This document shows, piece after piece, positions 31,574-44,379 of a stretch of 64,000 nucleotides of DNA. The DNA comes from Ichthyophthirius multifiliis (lineage: Eukaryota > Ciliophora > Oligohymenophorea > Hymenostomatida). The notes under the pieces were generated by a model. The model saw only the letters and a list, made by a program, of their open reading frames with translations. It had not been told where the DNA came from and searched no databases. A program made the translations under genes and the position numbers. The number at the start of each line of letters is the position of its first letter. The first letter of the stretch is position 1. Location: assembly GCF_000220395.1 (NCBI RefSeq), contig NW_004087729.1, forward strand, positions 1 through 64,000. The letters run 5' to 3'.

Positions 31574-32682
31574 GTTTTTTAATTTTAATTTTTATTTTAT
31601 CTTGAATAAGATATTTTTTATATTATTATATTTTATATGTATATTTTTTTTATAATTTTCTTTTATTTATCTAATATATATATATATATTTATTTAAAAT
31701 AGAAAAATCTTATTGCTATAAATCATTATCTTTTTATTTGAAACGATTGCTAATAAATTAATTTGACCTTATTTAGATAATTTTATTTTTATTAAAAAAT
31801 AGCAAGTTAATAAGATTTAATTTATTTATTTATCAAAAAATGTTAATTAAATCATCATACATATATAAATATATATCCTCCTATTTTATCTTTTATATAT
31901 TTATAAAATATTTCAATATTAAAAGCAAATTTATATTTGAAAACCGTTTTTTTACATAAAATATAATGAAATTTATTATTATAAAAAAAAAATATATTAC
32001 ATTTTTTTATATATAGAGTAATATAGATAAAATAAATAATTTCGATTTATATTAATAATAATTATTTCATTATATTATTATTAAAAAAACGTAAAATATA
32101 TATATATTGTGCTATTCTTTTATTGAATAATAAAAATATATAAAAAAATATATTTTTACCTTTATTAAATTAATTTAATTAATAAAATAACTTTAATTTT
32201 TAAATCAATTACCATTTTTGAAATTCTTTTATTTTGAGTATTTTTATCAGTCGAATATACACTTAACTTTAATATACAAATCTTAAAATTGTACTGAAAA
32301 ATCTTAAAATTTAATTTTTAATCTTTATCTTATATTTAAAAGATATAATTATATTATATTAATAAATATTATTAACTTGTTAATTTCTTTCAAATATTAA
32401 TAATAATAACTTAAAATATTAATATTATAATTATAATTAATATTTTATTTTTTTATTAAAAATATTATTATTTAAAAATACTAATTATAATTTTTATTTT
32501 TCTTATTCAATTATTTATTAAATATTATATTTTTCTAATAGATACTTATATTATTATTAAATTTATTTTCTAAACTAATTATAATAAATTATTTATTAAT
32601 ATTATAATTAAAAAACATAAACACCAAAATTTTTATATAATTAAATATAAATATATATTTTTTTTTGGATATATTTTAAAAT
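31574..32682. other. divergent intergenic region
   Basis: About 1.1 kb between head-to-head starts of the giant Cys-rich gene and the YqgF-type gene. It has A/T runs throughout and no coding-like frame. The promoter of the 12-kb gene should lie in its left part. Confidence 0.5.
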
Positions 32683-33353
32683 ATGCTAAAAACTAATTTA
32701 GCATTTAAATTATATATTTAAAAATAAATTCGGTTAAGCATTCCAAATAAAGTCCATATATTTGGATTAGATTATGGTTAAAAATATTTGGGAGTATCTA
32801 TATCTGATTGTAAATAAGTCAAAGTTATTTTAATATATATATTAAAAATAATAATACTTAATAATTTTTTTTTAAAAAAAAGTGTTTAGATTCATTAAAA
32901 TCTAATCAAAATTCAAAAATGTGCAATAACAAAATAATTATAAATAAACTAAGTAAATATATAAAAGAAAAAAATTGCAAAGGAATCATTGTCGGAAATA
33001 CATATTTATAAAGGGTTTTATTTTAAATAAAATAATTATTTTATTTATTATAAAGTTTGATATTTTTTTAAAAAAAGAGCTTTGATAATGAAATATAATT
33101 ATTTTTACAATAGGTTTCTGAAAATATACCTTTTACATTTGTTAAATATTACATTTTTTTACTAATATTTTTTTTTTAAAAAAAATAATAGATTAATGAA
33201 GATTGTACAACTGTAGCAGCAAAAGAAATAATTTATGAAATTGGAGCATAAAAAGGAATATATGATAAAAAAATTCATTAAATTAAAGAATTATAAGACG
33301 GTATATCATCCATTTTAATTCTATAAAATTTTTTAGATTATTATTAAAAATGA
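32683..33353 (+). CDS. YqgF/RuvX-type RNase H-fold protein
   Basis: Four exons. Exon 1 starts at 32683 and ends at 32817 or 32823 (two in-frame GT choices). The others are 32883-33014, 33078-33140 and 33192-33353, giving about 163-165 residues. It shows FGLDYGQKYLGVSISD (family LGLDxGxKRIGVAxSD with the first catalytic Asp), IIVGNTY (IVVGxP), then INEDCTTVAAKEI (VDERLTTxxA) and a closing helix ILILQNFLD (AAxxILQxYL). Bacterial members process 16S rRNA or act as Holliday-junction resolvase homologues. The residues before the domain (MLKTNLAFKLYIQKQIR) are basic and could direct it to mitochondria. The second acidic position is Glu-Asp rather than Asp-Glu. Every intron carries a T(n)A(n) tract. 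Confidence 0.85.
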
Positions 33354-34380
33354 ATTAAATTTTCAAAAATATAAAAATAAATTGTATATATCATATTTAA
33401 TAGAATAGCATATATAATAATTAAAAAAAAAAAAAAATTTATTATTTTTATTAGAGTTTAAGTTTAATCAATAATATTCAAATAATAGTAATAATTTAAA
33501 TATTAATTATTTATAATTTTTTTCTTTTTTACTTAATTTTTTTTTCCATTTTTATATTCTTTTTATTTGTTGAATGGGTTTAGAGCAAAATCTATAAAAA
33601 AAATATCTTATCTTTAATTTTCTTTATACGTTTATTTTATATATTTATATTAAGGCTTATAAAAAATATTTTTTAATTTAGTCTAAATTAATAAAATGGA
33701 AATTCTACTTTCAATATTTGATTATATTTTTTAAAAAAAAACTATACTAAAGTCATTAATAAAAAAAATAAGAAAATTAACTATTATTTTTTATTTTAAA
33801 GTATTTGATATTTTCTTCATTATAAATAATAATATAATATTTTTATAATTTAGATTTTTTTTGAAATTAATTTATTTTTATTATTATATTTAAGTAAAAT
33901 TAATTTCCATAGAAAAAAAGAATTATTTTTATAATTGTATTGATTTTAAAAATAGCATTAATTATTAAATACGAATTATAAATAAAAAGAATTTTGAACA
34001 TTAAAATAATATATGTTTAAAAAACATCATAATTTTTAATTAGATAAAATCGGATTATTTTTTTTTAATCTATATAATATATAAAAAAAAGATTATATAT
34101 TATAAAAAATATATCTGATCTTCTATTTTTCCATGGATCAAATACATATAATAATATTAAGAAATACAACAAAATATATTTTTTTCATTTTCTATTTCAT
34201 AAAGCTTTCATATGTATTTTAATTTCAATAATAGAAACTTAATATATTTTTTTTAAAACATAGACATTAATTTATAATAATAAAAAAAAGTTAATTATCA
34301 TATTTAATAAACACATAAAACGAATAAAAAATAAATAAGTTTTTTTAGTGTTTTTTTTTAGTTATTAATATTTATTTCGT
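33354..34380. other. intergenic, nothing recognised
   Basis: About 1 kb of A/T runs with several T(n)A(n) tracts. No coding-like frame was found. Confidence 0.6.
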
Positions 34381-34644
34381 TCAATAATAATAAGTGGTTT
34401 ATTCCCAAACAGGTTCAAAGTAGCTATATACGGGTAAATTTTGGGTCACATATGAATAGGAGGTTGGCACAACTACATCATAATAAACTTATGGTTAGAT
34501 ATATGTCGTAGTAGTAATTGGTTCAATAATTATTTTCTCAGGAATAATTGTAGTATATTCAATAGGTCTTGAATAAGTTACAGTCGGGCTTACTAATAAT
34601 TTGCTTGAATAAAGGCTTTATTATGGTGAAAAAGTACTAAACAT
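34381..34644 (-). CDS. small Tyr/Val/Pro/Thr-rich protein, unknown
   Basis: Intact 87-residue reading frame from ATG at 34644 to TGA at 34381-34383, with balanced and unusual composition compared with surrounding DNA. It contains TYSRPIEYTTIIPEK, then a run of four Thr, Tyr-Tyr pairs and Val-Val-Val-Pro. The alternating Tyr, Val and Pro pattern recalls short stretches of cortical alveolin or epiplasm proteins, but no diagnostic repeat is present, so that is only a hint. No signal peptide or membrane segment. It lies 314 bases downstream of the OTU gene on the same strand. Confidence 0.7.
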
Positions 34645-34958
34645 TTATAATGATAATTTTTTTTTTTTTTATTTTTATTTTAATTTTTTTTTTATTTATT
34701 TTTTTATTTTTTTGTGTTTATTAGTTGTTTTTTAAAAAAAAAAAATTGTAAATAATTTATGGTATTAAATAATATTTTTTTTTTTTAATAATTCATAAAA
34801 AATATAATAAATATATCATCATATAATAATAATATAAAATCTAGACAAATAAAATAATTTATATATAATATAATTAATTTTTTTATTAAAAAATAAGTAT
34901 TATCATAAATTTTATTATCTTAAAAAAAAATTAATTATAGAAGAGTTTTTTTGAAAAA

Positions 34959-36086
34959 TCATATAAAAATTGCTTATTTTTGTAGTTTCTCTTTATTTTA
35001 CTCTTATTTTATATTTTATGAGTCTTTAAACATACAACATTTTTTATAAGCTTTTCTAGAACCGCAAAGGCATTTTTAGTTTCTTCCTATTTTGTTTTCA
35101 TTCTAGTTTTCTTCGATTTTTAAATCTTTAATTTAACTTTCTGTTTATTTTAATTCGTCTTATTCTTATTTTTCTACTTTATTTCTGTCATAAAAATCCA
35201 TTTCTGGATTTGAATTTTCTTCTTTATTTTATTAATATATATTATTTCCTAATTATTATTTCCCTAATTTATTATTTTCTTCTTAAAAATCCCCAATGTT
35301 TTATTCTTATTTATATATTTTTTTCTCTTTTTTATATTTCTAATTATCTTTGTTATTTTTATTATTTCTCTTTTATTCTTTTTTTCCTCTAACATCTTCG
35401 ACTTCATACAAATCCGAATTTACCTACCTATTATTTTGATTTTAGATATTTTTTGTTTTATTATCTTCTTCATTTAATTATTAAATCAAAATTTCGATCG
35501 CTTAATTTTTTAATTCTTATTAAACATTTAATTCAGAAATATTTCTAATTGAACTATAATGTAATTCTTCTTTATCTTCATAATGATAGGCTAATTGTAT
35601 AGTTTTTTTAGTTATTCCTTTTACAGACACTCCTTTTATTACCATGAAAGGCCTATTTTTAGTGTAAATAATAAAGTTATGTCCAAGTGCTTGAGAAATA
35701 GCTTAAATTTCCATATTGCCTCCCCAAGTGCCTATATTTTACATTTCTTTCACATATTTATCTAATTCAATATCGTAAATGAAGTTTTTAAAAAAATCTT
35801 AATTACTTTTTATTTATTCTACTACTATTTTTCTATAATAAGCATGATACTCTTCATTTCCATCTAGTTAATCTGAAATCGAACGGAACAAGCAATTTCC
35901 ATCGCCTTCAACATCTTTTATATAAAGATTATATTCACTAAGCTATTCGTTAAATTCTTTTAAATGTTTTTAATATTCGGGCGAATTTTATACTTTTTTC
36001 GTATTTTTATGTCTTTTTTTATCTTTAGAATTTTATTCTTCGTATTTATTTTGTTTTTTATTTTTATTTCTATTCTTTGAACTCAT
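34959..36086 (-). CDS. OTU-domain deubiquitinase with C-terminal SEC-C zinc motif (OTUD3-like)
   Basis: Single exon, 375 residues, exact frame to TGA at 34959-34961. After a Lys/Asn/Gln-rich start, the OTU domain spans about residues 50-185. The catalytic motif is EGDGNCLFRSISDQL with Cys near 65, GTWGGNMEIQAIS, and the active His in EELHYSSIRNI near residue 175. This is the order found in OTUD3-type ubiquitin proteases. A charged, low-complexity linker of about 140 residues follows. The C-terminal SEC-C motif GRNQKCLCGSRKAYKKCC binds zinc in other proteins. The enzyme should cleave ubiquitin chains; chain preference cannot be read from sequence. Confidence 0.93.
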
Positions 36087-37370
36087 TATAAAATTTTAAT
36101 ATTTTTTTCAAAAAAAAAACAATTGAAATACAAAAAAAAATTTTATATTTTTTATTAGTCCTATGAATATATATAGCAAAATGTATAAAATTAAATAAAT
36201 TTTTTCTATATATAAATTTTAATAGGTATAATAATCTAAATACTTTTATTTTTAAATTATAAAAACTTATTTTCTTAGTATTTATTTTGACTTCCAATAA
36301 ATTTATTTTTTTAAATATATATATTTTTTTTTAAATTGATAAAAAATAATTCAAATATATTGTATAAATGTGCTTATTTTATTAATAAATTATTTTATAT
36401 TTTAATTGTAAATATCTTAATAACAAATTTTATAAATTACTTTCGATTATTTATAATTTCGACTAAAATAAATATTAAAATTTAAAAGAAACTATTTATG
36501 TTAATAAAAATTATTAATCAATATACTAATAATTAATATGCATTTTGTTTGCAAAAAAAAAAAAAGAAAAAAAAAAAAAAAGGTCTAATATTTTTTAAAG
36601 ATTATTTTTATATTTATAAAAATAATATATTTTTTTTGTATATTTGTAATTTATATTTATTTTAAAACATTTGTAAAAAAATACAATTAATTATTGATAG
36701 AAAAAACAAAAAAATTACAAGAGATTAAAATATAAATTGTTTTTCTTTATTTCAACCCTAATAAAAATAAAAGTTTTAATACCAAAACAAACATTAAACT
36801 AATAATTAAATATTTATCATTCTGAATAAATAAATCCTTAATTTTTATAAAACCTAATAGATTATAAAACTAAATTTTGAGTTTAGATAAAAAAGCTAAT
36901 TAATAATAGAATATAGATATTTTAAATTAATCTACCTAAAAATCAGGTTTAGAATTTATGATTTATTTAAAAGCAAGATTTAGATATTAATTTTATGCCT
37001 AACTATAAAGGTAAAGATAGATTGCTTAATGTTATGAAAAAAAATTTGATTAAAGATGATTTTTATCTAAAATAATTTTTTAGAATGAATTAATACTTTC
37101 TATTAAATTTGCCTAATTTATAAAAAAAAATAAAAAAATAGCTTTTATTTCAATTTAATAATAATATTAATGTTAAATTAGAATTACAAAAGATTTAAAA
37201 TATATAATTATTACTTTTAAACAATTTCTATGCATAAAACTTATAATTATATAAATAAAGATTGATAATAAAAATAAATATATGAAATATATATAAAAAT
37301 ATATAAATATATATTTATTTATATATTTATATAATTTTTTATTTTAACAAAATAAAAAAAGAATAATTTT
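36087..37370. other. intergenic with a faint coding-like patch
   Basis: A/T-rich DNA including a poly-A/purine stretch at about 36552-36582. The plus strand at about 36830-37080 gives a Gln/Lys-rich peptide with some balanced residues but reaches TGA and has no start or splice context. It may be a relic. Nothing firm. Confidence 0.4.
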
Positions 37371-39141
37371 TCAAATATTTTTTAAAAATTAAGAAATTCT
37401 GAAGCTTAATATTTCACATATAATGTTTAAATGAGTATCTAAATCAGTGTTTATATAAACTTTATTATTTTTGATAATATTCTATATTCCAATTTAATTC
37501 ACAATCTAAATAACTCCCAATATCTTACCTTTAGTATTCCAAATAATATGATTTAAAACTGGCAAAGAAGTATTAATATCAACAATAGAGTTGAAATTTA
37601 CATGATTATAAGCATTATCTATAATCTAATTTTTCTCCTAATTAATTGTAAATCCGACTATTCCATTATTTTTTTCAAACTCAATCTTATTTTCTTAATT
37701 ATCAAATGTAAATATTTTATTATTTTATTAATCTAAAATATAAATTTTAACATCTTAAATATTCAAATATCCCTATATTTTTTAACAAATTTCCAAAACG
37801 AATTAACTGATATTATTACATTCATTTAATTCTATAGACATTTTTAGTATATTTTTAATAATCCCTTCATTTTTTCTCGTCTCATAAAAATTTATGGAAT
37901 TATTCAAAATACTCATTGCATTCATTCCAATTATTTATAAATAACCCTCATCATCTTTTGTAAAAAAACCGCCGTTTTTATTAACAGCTTCAACAACTCC
38001 TAATAAATTTCCGTTTTCATTATCAAATAAAGGCATACATACCATAGACCTCGTAATGTAATTATCTTTCTTATCTATTTATCGGTTAAACCTAATATCC
38101 TTATTTGCATCTATAATATTAATAATTTACATACTATTAGCTACATGGCCAATTATTCCTTAACCAAATTGAACTTTTTATATTTCAAGTCCTTTAGATA
38201 TTTTAGTCCATAATTCACCATTATTCGAATCAGAAATAAAAACATGGGCTTTATCACATTCTAAAACATTACAAATAGCCTTAGCTATTGTTTAAAAATT
38301 TTCAGAAAGGTCTAATGAAAATTCTATGTTTGTAATCACATTTATAATATGTTTTAACTTATTTGTCATATTAAAAAAAATATCAGATGATTATAGTAGA
38401 CAAGTAATACTTTCATAAAGTTTTGTTATCTATTATTTATTTAATTAATACATATATTTTTGAAAGCTCTTTTCATCAACTAAAATACTTCTTATATATT
38501 ATAATGGCTTAATTTCATTATATGCTTTCAAATTATCTTACATTTCTATTGTTTTATTTTTTTTTTTTAAAAAAAAGTTATTTTTATAAAACCATAATTT
38601 TTATCCTTAAAATATATATTATATATTCATTTTTACTAGTTTTAAAGTCTAAAACAGATGTAATATATCCAAAGTCATTTTAATGTTAATTGAGAGCTTA
38701 ATTAGAATTTTTCTTACTATCCTTTTGTTTATGTTAGAGACTTAATTTATCAAATGAATCAAATAAAATAGGTTCGTTTTTTTAAAATTCATCTTCATTA
38801 ATATATACTTATTTATTATCAACAATTTATGATTTTTATTTCTTATTAACTGGATAATTATTAATTAAATTTTATTTACTTTATAAATCTTTAATTTAAT
38901 TTTAAAGCTTTTCATTATCTTATTTTAATTAAATATTTTCTTTTACTAATGCTTAATATATTTCATCTTTTTTTATAATAGAAATTTATTAAAACTATAT
39001 CATTTATTTAAAATTTTTATTTTATTTTTATAAAATCTGGATTTATTCTTGCTCATTCTATAACTATAAATTTGTTTTGTGGAAAGTACTAAAAGTTGAT
39101 TTTAATTATTCCTTTTATTAAGAATTGTAATTATTTTACAT
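37371..39141 (-). CDS. protein with two GAF domains and N-terminal coiled coil
   Basis: Two exons (39141-38637, 38545-37371) around a 91-nt intron sum to exactly 560 codons. The first about 220 residues are Gln/Lys/Asn-rich and helical (EQEQIQILQKQN, KENIQLKQDNEKLQNQI). The first GAF domain, about residues 230-385, contains CDKAHVFISDSNNGELW, GIIGHVANS, MVCMPLFDNENGNLLGVVEAVNKNGG and a following helix. The second, about 395-550, is less typical but has VKIYILD, NGIVGFTI and ILGVIQIVNQIG. GAF domains bind cyclic nucleotides or dimerise in phosphodiesterases and cyclases. No catalytic domain follows, so it is probably a regulatory or scaffold protein. The bound ligand is unknown. Confidence 0.87.
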
Positions 39142-41483
39142 TAAAGTTAAAATTATTTAACTTTATAATATATTATAAAAAAAAAAATATAAGCTTATAA
39201 ATATTAAAAAATAAAATTATAATATTAATTTATTTAATATATATTTTGCATAGAAATTATTAAATATTATTTCGAGTTAGTTTTATAATTATTACTGTTA
39301 AAAAAATATTATAATTAAAAAACAAATATAAATATAATATTATTATTAAAACAAAACTGTTAAATATATAAAATTTATAAAGATTTTTAATTTATTTTAC
39401 TAAGTAATATTATAAAATTTTAATTATTATTAAAAATATTTTATATAATATATATCTTATTTTATTTTATATATTTGTATCTATATTTTTTTCAAAATTT
39501 ACTTTATAACTTAATAATTAGTATTAAATATTAAAGAATATATAAAATTTATATTTTTATATTGAAATCTATTATTTTAAAAAATAAGAAAAACTTAAAT
39601 AAAAATGTAAAATAATGATAATTTATTTTTTTAAAATTAAATATTTAATTAGATATAATATAAAAAATTATCTTATATAAAATTAATTAATAAAGTAATA
39701 ATAAAATTGCTAATTTCGAATATATGATATATTTTTATATTTTGCTATTAAACATATTTATAATTAATATTATTAATTAAAGAGGAATTTTATTATAAAG
39801 TTATTATTAATTAAATTATAGGTTAATATTTTTAAAAAATATATAAATTCGATTTTTAATTTTATTAATAATATAATAATTTAATATTTTAGTATAATTA
39901 AGATTAATTAATTTATATCTTTATCATTAATCATATATAGTTGTTTATCTATAACTTTAGAGATACTGATTTAAAGTATTTATATGCAATTTACATTTAA
40001 TAAATCAATTATAGAAATTTTGGATTTTATAATTACAATAAAGATTTATTAGTTAAAAAAAGAAATATTATAAATAAAGCAAGTAATAATAATATTAACT
40101 TTTTAAAAAATTAGCAGTTGATTTAATCCATTAATTTAATTCTATTTTAATGTAATTAATTAATTTTGTACAGAAAAAGAAAATAATCAAAACAAAAAAA
40201 TTAAATTTATTATTATTAAATCCAATAACCATGATAATTCCGTTTCTTTTAAAAAAATTTAAATAAAAACAATATAGAAAAATTAAATAGCTTTTGTAAT
40301 AAATTAAAGACTTTTCATCTTAACAAAAAGTTTATAAAAGAAAAATTTATATAAATTAAATAAAATTTAGCTATTTTAATCAAGAAAATTATACTTTTTT
40401 ATAAAATTTAAAATCAAAAAAAAAATATGACTTTATTAATTTTAAAATAAATTTAAAAATTATTAATTTTATATATATAATAGCTTCACATTAATGATAT
40501 GAATTTAACAAATATATAAACTTTATTTATTAATGCTAGTTTTAATATAATAGATGATTAGTGTATAACAATACTTTTTTCATAAACTTGATAATTAATA
40601 CCAATTAATGAACTTATCTATTAACTTTAAAATAATAAAATTGTAGAAGGTTATTTTATAATGAAATATTAAAAAATAATAAAATAAATAGAATAAAATT
40701 TGCATTCATATTTAAATTAATAATACTGGATATAAAGGAAAGTTTTCTGTTTCTGAAAAAATAACTGAAATTTATGATAAATAATAAAATACATGAATTT
40801 ATTTATATTAATACGATGTAAATACTAATTAAAAAGGTAGTTTCTTAATTTAGAAGATAATAATTAAAAAAAAATTAATTATTATATCAATTCAAAGGAA
40901 TTATAATGCAAGTTTTAATATATATGTTTTTATTTAAAAAATAAATAAATACATAGTTCATATTTTTTTGGTTTTTTTAATATTAATAAAATATTTAAAA
41001 GTAGAATATATATATAATATAATTTAATTTTATGAAAATTATTATTTTTTTAAAAATAATATATAATAATAAAAATAATTTTAAAAATTTCATATTTTAT
41101 TTAAAATATAATTTTTATTTTTTGATATTATATACGTTTATAGCAATTTTTTTTTATAAATAACTGGACTGCATCTGATGTTCTTATTTTTAATAAAAAT
41201 TTAAACTTGCTTAATGAATTTCTAGTATTTAAGATTTTTGGTTTTAATAAATCTTATTATTAATATCGTATTTTAAATATTATATCTTCAAATAAATAAA
41301 AAAAACAACAATATTTTATAATTCAAAAATAATTTTTTTAAAAATTAATAAAATAATTTTTGATAAAATTAAAAAAATTAAAAGGAAAAGCAAAAAAAAA
41401 AAAAAATTTAAATAAAAAACTTTATATAAAATTATCTTTGATAAATTAAAATAAATAAAAAAAGAAAGTAAAAAAAATGCATA
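39142..41483. other. long AT-rich region with possible decayed coding DNA
   Basis: Between about 39900 and 40930 the plus strand repeatedly gives coding-like pieces (for example NTGYKGKFSVSEKI near 40735), separated by in-frame TGA codons. No set of GT...AG introns joined them. This could be a pseudogene or a gene with errors. The rest is simple A/T sequence. Confidence 0.35.
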
Positions 41484-44333
41484 ATGAATATATCGTAAAA
41501 ACAAAATTAAATATATATATATAAAAGCATTATTTCAATTATATATCATTAAAAAATAACCTCCACTCCTCCCTCTCTCTCTCCCATAAAAAATTATTAA
41601 ATCTTAATTATTAATATTAAAAAAATAAAAAGACAAGAAGAAATAATTATAGAATGGATAAAAAATTTTTTTAGCAACAAATATTAAATAAATTCATTAT
41701 TTCAATTAAAAGATGGTATATATATTTTAAAACAAAAATCCAAAACAAATAAAATTAAAAAAAAAGGAATAATATTATGTGAATTAGTTTATGAATTGAT
41801 TTTAGCAAAGAAAAATCCTCAATATACTTAATAAATAATTCGAAATCCTTTATTATCTAATTAAAAAATTCAAAACATCCAACATGCACTTTCCCAAATT
41901 CCAAATCTCCAACTTGGTCCTTAAGAAGTTTACGAAAACCCCCAATATCTTCTTTATGTATTCGAATATTTATACAAACTTGACAAATCATAACAAAAGC
42001 CCCTCTAAAGTATATATAAGAAACCACCATTACCTACAAGTGCGACTACTACGTCAAAAAATTCAAAAATTTTTGAAAACTAAAAAACTTTATCTCCTTA
42101 ATTTGGCCAAAAAGAAGAAGACTATGATAATGATTTTTAAGAACCTCCAGAAGAATACATTTAATATAATTATATTCCAAAAACAGAATAACACCAAGAA
42201 CTTTACGATGAATAAAAAATATAATAAGAAGATTAAAATTATTAAGAAGAATAAGAAGAAATAATTCCGCATTTATATTCAATTAAATAGCCTATATATA
42301 AAGAAGAAATAAAACCCTAAACATTAGACTCTAAGCCTTAAAAAGAGCCTAAAAAAATCCATGAAATGCCATAGTTTTGGAATAAATATAATTAGCAAAA
42401 CTACCAAGAAATCAAAGAAATATTAAGCAATAAATTTAATTTCGAGAACAAATAAAATCTTCAACATTTTGACTCTTATAATTGCTCTCCTTAAATAAAA
42501 AATAGTTTTTTAATAGAAAAATTTAGCTAAAATAAAATAAACTCAGAAAAAAAATTAAAATAAGCTTAGAAATTCATAGATGAGGATTTAAACTAAAAAA
42601 AAATTAATTTAAAATAAATTCTAAAGGAAAAAAAAACCCAAAGTGTAATACTTAATACATGTGAAATACCAGAAATAAAAATTAAAATTAAAGAAAAAAT
42701 ACTTTCTTGGTTATATGAAATTAAGCTTTTAAAAAAAGTATCATATTTAGAAGAAAAATTACCCAAAATTTGCAAAGATGGTATTTTATTTGCTGATATA
42801 ATTAATATAATAGAAAGTAAACATAATCTTCTAAAGGGGATAGTAAGAAAAAGTAAAAACGAGACATAAATAAGACAAAATTACATAATAATATTTAATT
42901 ATTTTAAGCAATTTGATAAATTCAATCCTCGCTTTTTTAATAAAGAAAAGGAAATCTAAAACAATGAAAATATATTCTGGGGATTTTTAAGCGATATATA
43001 CTACTTCTATCATAATAAAATATCCCCTGAAGACTTTAGATATTAAAAAAACACCCTCATAACCCTTAATTATGACAAAACTTCCTTCAGAAAACCCAAA
43101 AACTCCATAAACTATGAAGATATAGTCCAATCTCTCTAAAACCAAAGTGAGATTTTACCCAAAAAACAAAGCTAAATAAACAGATATGGTGACGAAAATG
43201 AAGAAAACTCTCTTTATTATCAATAATAATACACATCTTTATCAAATCAATGTATAAATGATAAACAAAAAGAAAATTATTCACCTTCTTAGTATCGTGT
43301 AGTTATAAACGACCATAAAAAGAATAATAATATATAAAAAGACAATAATGTAAAAGAATCCCCAAATAAAATTCTCATAAACATATAAGAAATCCAAGAA
43401 TTCGAAATTGAAAATATCAAATAATGGTTAAAAAATTTAGGTTTTAGTTAATATTTAAGAAAAAGTGAAAAATACACTCATGATTTTTCCGAAAATTCGA
43501 TAATAGAAGATCCTATAAGAAATGGAACTTTAATATGTCTTCTTCTTTCTAGAATAGAAATGTGTAAAATAGATTAAATGCATCGAAAGCCTACTTCTGT
43601 TTTAGAATGCTATAAAAACTTTGAACTTGCTTATAAAAATATTCGCACAAGGAAGGTCTGTGTATAAATAAGCCTTTTATGGAGATAAAGGGAAATTTTT
43701 TAGGGGAATTATAACCTTTTTTGGCTCGTTATTAAAGGTTTGATGCTTTCTACAAATAATGGAGTAAGTCTTTTATAAGAAAGTTCCTATATATAGAATT
43801 TTAGTTCACATAAAGTTTCATAAGGAATTCACGCAGTGCTAAACCAGAGTTATTACAATAGCATAAATGTAAATAACTTGAACTTTTCAAGAAATTAATA
43901 ATTAGAAATAATGCAGTTTGTAAATAATTAGGGACTTTTAGAAGAATTCGGAATTAATTTTTAAGATTTTTATAGTTTTATAAATGTTTGTAAATAAGGG
44001 GCAATTTTATGTTTTATTTTATAAAATTCCTTAAAGACAAAAATTTTGGGGATTAATAAGAGACCGTAAACTAATGCTGCCGTAGTATCAAATGTAAGAA
44101 GTTTTTTGGAAACTTTTCGAAGTAAAAATGGTATTTTGCCAAATATATATTAAATAAGAGAAAATTAAATTATAGATGGTAATGAAAATGTTATTTTATA
44201 TTTAATAGATTCAATTATGAAAGTAACGAATTAAAACTAATAGAATAATTAAGAAATACTGGAAAATAATATTTAAAATGAAACATTAGAAAAAAGTAAA
44301 AGTTTTTAAAGATATAATTCAAATAATAATAAT

Positions 44334-44379
<46 letters not shown>

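Noticed and set aside
31574-32682. Hidden gene in the divergent region
   Set aside because: Both strands were read with TGA as the only stop; translations are Ile/Asn/Lys/Phe-rich throughout with no motif.
41884-42282. Plus and minus Lys/Phe/Ile-rich frames
   Set aside because: They are out of frame with the CH-domain gene, whose own frame is open across the region and encodes an acidic Glu/Gln-rich linker.
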